Below, one piece after another: positions 35,097 through 47,000 of a DNA stretch of 64,000 bases. The first letter of the stretch is position 1. Each line of letters begins with the position of its first letter. The DNA comes from RGIG3077 sp045541475. GTDB taxonomy: Bacteria > Bacillota > Clostridia > Oscillospirales > Ruminococcaceae. The notes beneath the pieces were generated by a model, which had not been told where the DNA came from, did not search any database, and saw nothing but the letters and a program-made list of their open reading frames with translations. Both the position numbers and the translations under genes were made by a program. The DNA lies in NCBI GenBank assembly GCA_045541475.1, contig JAZQJI010000025.1, forward strand, positions 86,624 through 150,623. Reading direction: 5' to 3'.

Positions 35097-38000
35097 ATGA
35101 AAAAATCAAATCTAAAAAGAATAACAAGCTTTATTCTTGCTTTGACTATGGTTGCAGATGTCATCCCTTTGATGACGTTTCCGCAGGCTGAAGCTGCCAG
35201 CAACATAAACGGTACTTTCGAAGGTCAGGATGCAGATGTTTTTTCCGCACTTGGATTTGATACTTCGGAAATTCCTGAGGGTTATGACGCTCAGACTGTT
35301 GACAATCCATACGGGCGCAATAAAATTACGGGAAATCAAGTGTTTGAAATAATCGTTAACTCTGCTAACGGCACTAAAACTTTTGGCAAAAACAACAACG
35401 AACTTACAGCAGAATCTGTAAATGGTGCACCTAGCAGCACCGGCAACGGACTTGTATTGAGTGCAGTAGCATCAGGCGACTTTGACGGTGACGGTCTTGC
35501 CGGCGAAGTGGCTTATATAGGATATAAAGAAATTCAATACAATACTTGGAAGACTAAATCCGATTTATATCTTTGTGTTTACGATGGCAAAACAAACACC
35601 TTCAGCGATCTTAAATTAATCGGCAATTTTAATCCAGCGCAGGTTACAACTAAAGGTGGTACTGTTTATTCAAGATACGACTACGCATGGCAAAATCTGC
35701 TTCAAATTACTGCGGGTGACTACGACGGTGACGGAACAAGTGAAATTGCCGCTTATGTAGCTGATGACGGCAATTGCCGTGTTGATATTTTCAAATACCA
35801 AAAAACATCAGAATCAAGTGACACAAGTTGGCTTGATATCAGCCAGTGGAGCCGTACCTGGAGCCATGTTATAAGCAATACAGCTAATCAGATACCCAAC
35901 ATGGTATCGCTCGTATCAACCGATATCAACCGCGATGGCATAGATGATCTTGGTATATCCAGCGGTCGTTTTTCACCCGGGGACTCTAACGGTACAACTC
36001 AACAGACAAACAAGAGCTCTGCAATAATCCTGTGGGGTGACAGAGCGAATATGCTCCAATCATCAACTCCACTAAATCTTGCTGAAGATACTCTTGGAGA
36101 ACAGGTCCGCGTTTCCTTAACAACGGGCGATCTTGATAACGATGGTTACGCTGAATTGATTGCAACAGGTCAGCCTCTCTCTGACGCTGAGAACTATCTT
36201 TTCAGTGCGCAGAATAATGTTGTTACAAACTCAACACATGGCAACACAGAACGAACCATCATCACATATACATACGATTCTGCACTTGGTATTGTTATAA
36301 ATTACAGTGGCTTACACAAGTCAATTGATGGCGAATACGTCAGTGAATCCACAGACGATGAAGAATTTACAGCATGGCAATCAGGCAACGGCTTTGACGA
36401 CAAGTATTTCTCACAGCCGTTAATGAGAACAAATGCTGCTGCATTCAAGTCACAGGGTTCCGATTATACATATCTTTACCTTGACAGCTGTTTGTATGAA
36501 TACACTGAAGGTCAGATGACACTTAAAATGTCACTTGATGACGAATCATACGACGGACAGAATACGCTTAGCAAACTTTGGGGCGCAAGTTATCCTGAAA
36601 ATTCAGAAAATGCCTTAGCGCACGAAAACTATGTTGAATATGGTGCCGTATCCGCTGACATAAACGGCGACGGCTTCAGTACGCTTGCATCGGGATACAT
36701 GTTCTCACACTCTTCATATTACACAAGCGGTGAAACTGTATATGACAAAAGAGCAGCCGGCTACATGACGCTTGGCAGCAACAACAGCGGAACACTTATC
36801 AATGCAAATACAATAACGGCTAACAAAGGTATATTGACATATAACGAAACAAGCGAACAGAATGAATACGGTAGTGACGCAGATTTTGTTTCGATAGCAA
36901 TGGTTGATATAGATATGGACACTGTAATTATTGAATATACGGGTGTACATTACCTTACTTACTCCGACCCAAAAGTGCTTGCAATTCTTGCGGCTGCCCC
37001 CTACTTTGAAGATGTAGACAGAGTTGCAGGATATGATTACGCATGGCAAAATACCACTTCATACAGCAGAATCAACGGCGAAGGCAATGGCGATTTAGTT
37101 GCCGTTGACCTTGAAGTAGGTGCGTTTGTATCTGTTGGCAAAAAGTTTGCAGCAGTTGGTTTCGAATTGGAAACCAGTGTAAACTACACAATGGAATGGG
37201 AAAAGGAAACAACCAAAACAACTGAATACACACTGACTTTTGAAACAAGCCAAAATGAAGATGCTGTTGCATTTTTCTCAATTCCTACCGAAAATTATGT
37301 TTATAAAATTTCCACACCTGACGGCAACGGCGGTTATATCGAAACTTTTGATACCATAACAAACACATTTACACCTTGTTATCAGATACTTACCCTTGAT
37401 TATTACGAATCAATTCAGGGCAACTATGACATTTTGCCGCAGATTTCAGGAGTGGCAATCGAATCAACCCCTGGCGATCCCTCATCTTACCCTACATCTA
37501 CAAGCGGTTATGATGTTATTGCCGAATGGAACGACGATCCCGCAGGCGTTAGCTTTGGTAACGGCGCAATTACTCAAGAAATTACCGTAACAGAAGAAGT
37601 TACAGAAGCCTACAACATGGGCGCTGCGTGGGACTTCCAATTCGGTCTTGGTCTTGGTACGCAAAGTGACTTTGTACAATCCGAAGGCGAATTTATGGGC
37701 GGTATTCAGTTCTCGCTCAATCCAACAGGTGGTTGGTCACACATCAATCTTGAAGGAACCAGTTTTTCGGGCACTGTTACAAATATGCCGCTTGAATTCC
37801 AGCAATACGGATATTATTATAACTGGAAACTTTTCGCTTACAACTATAAATTCAGTGACGGCACAAGCATACCGGTTGTAAGTTATGTTGTTGGTGATGT
37901 AACCGAGCCGCCAGAGCTTCCTGAAGATTTTCAGCAGGATTACGAGCGTTCAACAAGCGATACCAATGTTCTTACATGGACTTACGACAATACATTCAGC

Positions 38001-41000
38001 AGCTTTATCATTCATAAGTATTACGATTTTCCCGTAGGCGGCGGACTTCAGGAAATCCCTGAAATCCCTGTTGGTTGCGAACCTTATACTGAAATCAGCA
38101 ACAGCACAGGCACTTACGCCTATGGTTATAACTTAAAATATGATGATAACGGCAAACAATATAAAGAATACTATTTTGAAGATCTTAATCTTGCACCTTA
38201 TACTGAGTATGAATATGCTATTCAGGTAGAGCGAATTAGCAAAACTCCTCCTCTCTCGTCCCCTTCAGAGCTGGTAACTGTACGCACAAAGGCAGCAAAC
38301 GGTAACCCGCTTATCCCCATAAGCGAGTCTGACGGAGAAAATGACGGCTTTCTTCAGATATATCCTGATAAAAATTCTTACCTGACCGTTAACGCAACAG
38401 GCCCTGATGGTGAAAATATTTCAGGATACTATACAACTGTTCAGTATCAGTGGCAGAAAATGGAAAAAGGCGCATGGGTTAACATGATTGGCGAAACCTC
38501 AAAAACTCTGACTTTTGCCAATGCAGGCGTTGATACAAGCGGCGAATACCGCTGCCTTGTAAATGTTCTTACACAAGCAGACGCAACGGCAATATCTGCT
38601 TATACAGACAGTGTTACGCTTAACCATTCAAAGCGTGTTTCTTATATCGACGAAGACGAAGTTTATGTACAAGATGTAGCAGGCGGTGGCGTGTATTTCT
38701 TTGCTAAGGTACGCAATGCACATTCAGACAGTGCTTCAATACCTTCCGGCACAGTAAACTTTACGCTTACTCACAACTCATCGGGCAGAGATTATACAGT
38801 TACAGCAAATCTTAACAGCCAAGGTGTTGCCGAAAAAACTGTTGACTACACCTTGCCGGAAGGCTTGTATACTGTAAAAGCATATTACAGCGGATCATAC
38901 ATATTTAAATCTTGCAATGCTGAAACTTTATTCCTTTCACAGCGCAGCAACGGTCTTGCTGTAGATGCGGTAGATTCTATATACTACGGTGAAGGTACTC
39001 AGATAATATCCCGTAGCGTAACAAATGTAAACGGTGTTACCAATACAGAAGAAATCGCCGCAGAAACTTATTATCTCAAACCTGCAACTGTTATGAACGC
39101 AAGAACAAGCGGATACTCAACAGTAATTAATGACGGTGATACAGTTTCCGCAGGCTCCAAATATTGCTATATTGATGACGGCTTGAATTACTATTTTACT
39201 GCAGAATACAGTTCAACAGTTCATTTCCTTGATGGACGTGCGATTTATGATATCAGTGAAAACTATATTTCATACACAGGCGACGGCGGTAAATACAGAA
39301 TTGCAGAGAATATTCCTGCGGGCAATTATATTATCGTTACAACTCTGACAAAGGGTGTAGAATCACTGACCGGTCACACCATGATTACCGTTAAAAAGCG
39401 TCCCATAACAGTACAGCTGCCCTCGCTTAAAATCAACGAAGGCGAAAATCTTGCATCAAGTTACGCAGCATCTGCATGGAATGTAATTTCAGGAACATGG
39501 GCTGATTGCGATATCGAAAACGGTGCACTTATCAGTAACGTTGCAAACCATGTTATGAATATTACTTACAGAAACACAGCAAACACAAGCCTTTCTGCAA
39601 GTGATGTAAGCAAGCTGTGCGGCGCATATACATCTCATGGTCGTCTTGCAATTGCAATGACAAACTATGATGTAACAATTATAGACGGCTCTGTTGCAGT
39701 ACTTGGCGGCGCAAACGATGTTAATCTTGGTGTAAGAAGCTTTGAAGGCAAGGATGTAGGCGCGTTGTACGCTATTTCGCCCGATTATGCTTCAACACGT
39801 ACAGCTATCGGACAGACCGATACTTTGGTGCAAAAACAAGCAACCGGCACACGCCTTGTTTTCACAGCAGTACCTGACGAAGGATACGCTATTTATGCAT
39901 GGTATATCAACGGTGTTAAGCAATCCACAACAGATTCTACAATCTCCTACATCATGCTTAACGAAGAAACTACAATTGAAGTACAATTCGATGTAAAGAA
40001 AAATGCATTAACGTTTGGTACAGCGGGATATGAAAACGGCGGTACTATTACTTGCAGCGATGAAAATCTTACAAGCGGAAGCATTATTCTTCCCAATGCG
40101 TACATGACGTTTACAGCACAAGCAAAGGAAGGCTACCACTTTAAAGAATGGCGCTATACCGAATCGGGCAGTGGCACAGCTTACGATGATACCGACAGTG
40201 GATTATCACAAAGCACTTTCACCTTGCTTATGCCTACGGTTAGCTGCTCGCTTTACGCTGTATTTGAACGCGATTATTTCACCTTCGATTATATTGATGA
40301 AAGCGGCTCAAACGGTCTTACTGCTTGGTACAGTGAATATCAAGCAGGTACAACAGGCGCCGAAACTGTTTATATCGCAAACGGCACACAGTTAAAGGGT
40401 GGTACCGAGATTACTGTTGAGCCCAAGGCAGGATATCGTTGGAACGATGATTACAACTATGTAAGCGATGGAAGCCAAGGCTCTGCTGATTATGAAAACG
40501 GCAGTTACACATTCACCCTTGAAGAAAATACGACGGTTTATGGTAATACAATTCAGGATGTATACGACCTTACACTTAAATTTGACGTAACATCTTATTC
40601 AGATCAGCCGATTGATGCTCAAATCAGCTATTACATCAACGATGAGATTTCAGGCACATTTACTTATGATTCAGAAGATACTGAATATACGATTGAAGAT
40701 ATACCCGGAGGAAGCAGTATCAGTGCAGAAATCAGCTATCCTTCATATTATCTGCATAAGGGTTGGACGTCTAATTCTACAGTTATTAAGGCTACTACCG
40801 AAAAGAACAATCTTGCAACCGAGGCACAAGCCTACGGCGATGTAACCGAAGGTAATGCTTATTGGTATAGTGCAACAAACAACAATGGCGTTAACGTAAT
40901 ATATTACTTTGTTGCAACTGCAACAGGATATTTTGTACCTGTAAATGATGAAGTTGTTATATATTCTACTGATGAAGCGTTTACTTTTGATGCACTTGAC

Positions 41001-44000
41001 GCTGATGATACGCTTACAGTATTCCTAACCGAAAAGGATGTACACAAGGTATCAACAGCTGATATCAGTGAAAAGGGTACATATTCATTTACTCTTCCCG
41101 AAGGATCTTACCAGATTGATGATGAAATATATATTCATGACGGTGATGATTTTGATGTATTAATTACACCTAAAACAGGCTGGACAGTTACTTACTGGAA
41201 CATTCTTCCCACAAACAGCCCACAGCAAGAAGTTAAGGCTACGTCACTGCGTTACGTTATTCCCGATGTAACTGAAGATTTTGTATTAACCCCCATCTTT
41301 GCGGCAACTTCATATAATATTATTTCGTGGCCCACAATAAGTGATGACCAGAATTTCCTCACTCTTTCCGAATACAACTGCGTATCAAGCGTTGCTTCCG
41401 GGGCAAGCTTCTCGTTTAAACTCAGTGGTGCAGGATTATCGTTGCTTGAAAGCGTTTATGCAAACGGCATGACATTTGTGCCCGAAGAAAACGGTGGAAA
41501 TTATACCTACACTGGTAATGGTGCAGACAGAATCTATACAATTAAGAATATTGTAGAAAACCACAGCATTACTGTTTCTTTCTGTGAAGTGGGAGTTTCA
41601 GTAAACGGCACCGATGTTTCTGCTCTCAAGGGTAACGGCTGGTATTACGATGCAGCAGAACAAGTGCTTGTTCTGCAAAAATCAAATTTGACAGTAAGCG
41701 GCACAAATGATGTTAACGTAGCTTCGCAGCTTACCATTTCTCTTGAGGCAGAAAGCCTTACACTTGACGATTTTGTGCTTAACAGCAGTACAAACCGCAA
41801 TGCATTGATATATGCATACGGTGCTGATACCGTAATAACTCTTAACGGAGCAAACGTTTTAAATCACAGCGCTGCTTCATCAAGCATTTCTGCTCTTGAC
41901 GGAAATCTTACGATACGCGGAAACGGCAGCATCACCCTAAAGGGCAGCAATATTGCTCAGTACGAAATAATAACAAACTACGCTTTAAATATTACGGGCA
42001 GAAGTATTGTAAATATAGAAGGTTGCAACGGTGATGCATCTTCTTACATGATTTATGTTGTAACCCTTAATGTAAAGGGCACAGCTACACTTGATATTGA
42101 TGCATGCGATGATTGCAGCTACGCAGTTTACGCACATAATATCACTATCGGTTCAGAAGAAATGACTGACAATCCCATTGTGCGTATAAACGGTGCTTAT
42201 CGCGGTGTTTATTTATACAATGATCTTATTGTTTACAGCGGAGATTTAGCTATAAGCGGAAGCTATTACGCTTTACGCACATTATACGGCGATATACATA
42301 ATTATGGCGGTATTACAGAGTTAAGCGCAACCAACGGCGGTATTATCTACGGTTCTTCATTCTATAATAACAAATGGAAGATTGCTTATCCCGTTGGATA
42401 CAGCGTTACCTACATTGATGAATACGGCAATTCAAAATATGTTAATCCCGTTACAAAATCACAGTATTCAAGCTACAACTATGATTTGTTTGCTACGACC
42501 AACTACATCTTTGGATGGAGAACTACTGTGTGCGAGGATAAATATATTGATGAGTACCGCCAGATAAGAATTATGCCAATTTCTTCTGATTGGGATAATA
42601 TGACGTTATCAGTAGTTGTAAACGATAAGGTATATTCTTCCACAATAAATATGGATAGAAACGCATACGGTTACTACTACACAGACGACACCAACAATTC
42701 GCTTGAATTTATTATGGTCAATTCTTCAACACAAAGTACAATAGATACATTTGAAGAGGATCCAAAATACAATTTTGTTGCAAAATATGATCCTTCTTAT
42801 GGTCTTACGCTCGGCAAATATACTTATACATTTGATAGTGAGGTTGAAGATAATACACAAACAGATGTAACTACAACTCCCGAAACACCTGTATCTACAA
42901 GCTTTGCTCTCACAGAGATCAGGCTTTCTGATGCTGAGAAGTATGACTATACAATCAGCGGAAACTACACAGGCGAAAAAACGATTGATACATCTGCATC
43001 TTATACAAACTCGCTGACACTTGATAATGTTACGCTGAATTATCTGAACATAGCAGAAACACCTGTATGGCTCAACGGCGATAACACAGTTACAGGTAAA
43101 ATTACACTTGGTGACCTCAACAGCGATGCAGGCACTGATCTTATGCTTCACGGCGTGAACAGCGATGCTACACTTCTTGTTTCTGACTATAACTATCCTA
43201 TTTCTTCAACAAGCCCGACGCTAAAATTTGCATTGAACAACATCAAGAATTTTGAGCTTTACGGCAACAGCCAAATAGCACAGAACAATCAGAATATCAG
43301 CATAACTTACACTGATGCAAATGGAAATGAACTACCATACGGCATGGGTTGGCAGATTAATTTAGGCAGCAACTCGGCAAGTTCAACGGTTCAGGATAGC
43401 GCAAATCTTTCAACGTATGGCAACGGATACCTTCAGGTTTCGCTTTTCTCTACTGATGCAAAGCTTAATCCTGAAGAGATTAGATTTGATAAATCAAACG
43501 GATTTGATAATATTCTTGGATTGGAAGATGCATTAGTTGAAATTACCGAGCCTATTGAAGAAGGCACAATAAGACCGTTTGACCGTATTGCCACAGGAAC
43601 AGATGATGCAACAGGTCGCATTGTACTTATCGACGGTAACGGCAACGAAACCGAATTGATAATGAATACTGACTACACCTGGACGCGCAGCGAAGAGATT
43701 TACGCTGCTAACGAGCTTGCAATCAGTTATGCAACTCTTAACAATCTTGAGCTTGGCACATATACTGTCAGAATATTCTACTATGACGATGATATAAACG
43801 ACACAAGCTTTTATTACAGCGATATTACCCTTACAATAACCGATACCACAAGAATCAGTGGTTCGCTTAACATGTTGCCCATTGAGCCAAAAATCGGCAG
43901 AGGCGAAAGCATTACTTTTGAAACTGATTATAGCGGCACAGATCCTATGGCATACGAATGGATTCTTGAAGGCAACGTTTCAGAAAACACCACACTTACG

Positions 44001-47000
44001 TCAAACGGCTCAAACGCAATTCTTTCAATAGCTGATGACGAAGCTATTGGCAGCAATATAACTGTAACTGTTAAGAGCTATGCTGACGAAGCGATGACAA
44101 AGGAAATCGGCTATGTAATTGCAACTGTAAATGTAATTGCAAAGGCAACTGATATTAATATTACTTGTGTTGACGAATCACCTTCGGGTGATGACAGTTA
44201 CACGCTGCATCACACAACGGAAAATGCTGTTGCAAAAACATGGGACTTTAATGCTTGCATTGCCACGGACGATGGTTCTACAGAGTACGACAACGTAATT
44301 TGGAGCCTTTGGGGCAATAAGCTTAAAGCTACTACAATTAACAGTGCAACCGGTGAACTTACCGTTTCGCCCAACGAAACCGGAACAAACGGCAAAATGA
44401 AGCTAACAGCAACATACACCAATGCTGACGGATCGACATTGAGCAAAACTATTGAAATATGCTTATCAAGCGATGTATGGGTCGGCGCAGACATTAGCGA
44501 CACCTCAATGGGAACAATCAGCATTAAGGTTGATGGAAACAAAATTACAGGCAGCTATCTTCCTATTGGCACAACAGTTGTTGTAACATCCGATGCAAAT
44601 TCAGGTTACGATCTGAAAGAATGGTTTGTAAACGGAAAGAGCATTACTGACAATGATAGCTTTATTGTCGATATCGCAAAAGGCACACTTACATTTACAA
44701 CACAAAAAGGCGGTTACTACGATATATCTGCCGAATTTTACACTATCGGCAAAGTAAAGGTATCTTTCAATTCGGGCAGCTATGGCAATATTTCGGCACA
44801 AGTAAACGATGAACAGATTAATACCAATACAGAAATTCTTGAGGAAAGCACCGTTACATTTACTGCAATTCCCGATTATTTCTGCAATGTTACAGCGTGG
44901 TACATTAATGATGTACTTCAGGAAACAACCGAAGAAACACTTACAATTGAAAATATTACAGAAGATATCAATGTAAGAGTAGAATTTGCCCCCTCAGAAA
45001 GAGTTATTACACTTAACTCAGCGCAAGGCGGCAGCGTAAAGGTTTTGCTTAACGGCGAAGAGTTGACAGGCAATGTATTCCACATTACTTCAGTAGATAC
45101 ACTCATTCTTGAGCCTACGGCTGATTACGGATATACTTTTGCAGGCTGGAGCGGCAGCGTTACCGAAACAAGAGGTAACTCTTGCGCAATAATTCCCGGC
45201 ATGGGAGATGTAACTGTTACTCCCGAATTTGCACCTATCCCCTACCATACTGTTACAATATATACAAACAGCTATCAGAACGGCGGCGGCTCCGTTGTAT
45301 TTGATTCTCACATAATACCAATGGCTTCTTTTGACGAAATCACAGTAACTGATGGCGACTATATTGTTTTGACAGCACTTAGCGACAGCGGATCATATCT
45401 ATACAGCTGGACAGTTGAAGGTACTGAGTATTCAGAAAACGGAAATTCTCTTACTCTTGAAGATATCAGAGGCGATGTTACAGTAATCGCTAAATTCCGC
45501 AGAACTGATACATATCAACTCACCTACCCCGTTGACGTTGAAAACGGCAGTATATCTGCTAAGTACAGCCTTACCGTAGGTGACGAAACAATTGAAGGTG
45601 CGCTTACCGGCAACGATACCGTTAAGGCTGGTGCTGATGTAATATTCACACTTACACCTGATGAAAACTACATTCCTAAAGTTTTAACAGCAAACGGTAA
45701 TGATATTTCATTTACCTACGATGAAACTACCAACACATTTATTGGAACACTTGAAGAGATTTTACAGGATACTGAAATCAATGTTGGTTTTGAAGCTGTT
45801 AACTCTTACAATGTAATTGTTCCTAATAGCTTCACTGAAATGGTTGAGATATCTGACAAAGATAACACAGATACTGATGAGCCTACAAATCCTGATGGTT
45901 CAACTGATACTGATGAACCATCCAATCCTGATGATTCAACAGATACTGATGAGCCTACAAATCCGGAAGATTCAACAGATACTGATGAACCTACAAATCC
46001 TGAAGATTCAACGGAAACTGATGAACCTACAAATCCTGATGGTTCAACTGATACTGATGAATCAACAAACCCCGATGATTCAACTGATACTGAAGAGCCC
46101 AAAGATCCTGTATACGAAGAAAGAATAATGGGTTATCTCAGCATTGACTTTGTTGCAGACGGTGCAAGTTCATTCGATGAAAATGCTGAAGAAGGTACTT
46201 TTGCAGTAATTTCTGCAGAAAATGGTACAGTAATGGTAACCTTTGAAAGCGCTGAAGGCTATGAAGTTGATATTGATATTCTCAAAAATCAGATTTCACA
46301 GCTTCTTACCAATGCAGAATCAGAAGCAATTGCATCATACGCTGTTATGGCACAAGGTGTTGTTGTTACACTTGAAGGTATTGACGCAACACTCGACTTA
46401 AGAGAAATGCAAACGCCTTTCAGACCAATATCTGAAGAAACTGTTTACTACACTGTAAACATTGTTCAATCCGAAGGCGGCAATATCATTGTTACTCTTG
46501 ATGACGCAATTATTGAAAACGGCGCTAAAGTTCAATCTGATGCACAACTTAAACTTAATGCATTAAGCGGCGAGCATTATCAGTTTGATAATTTCAGCGT
46601 TGATGGTGAAGAAACTGCATTGGATATTGTTACAGTAACAGGAGATGTTACAATCAGTGCTATGTTCTCACAACATCATAACTATGTACCTGTTGTTACA
46701 GTAGAACCAACCTGCACGGAAATGGGCTATACAACATATTCATGCAGCTGCGGCGATTCGTATGTGGATTATCATACTGACTGCACAAATCACAGCTTTA
46801 CAAACTACATCAGCGATGGCAACGCAACTATCTACGCAAGCGGAACAAAAACCGCAAAGTGTGATTACTGCAATGCAACACACACAATTCTTGATGAGGT
46901 TACATTAGTTTACTCAGAAGCGGGTGATACAGATATTGATGTTGAATGTAATCTTGATGTAACAATCCTTTCAGATGATTACAGCATTGATATATCAGAA

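Noticed and set aside
45862..46110. CRISPR array
   Set aside because: The repeats are contiguous 36-bp units in frame inside a protein gene, with no unique spacers.
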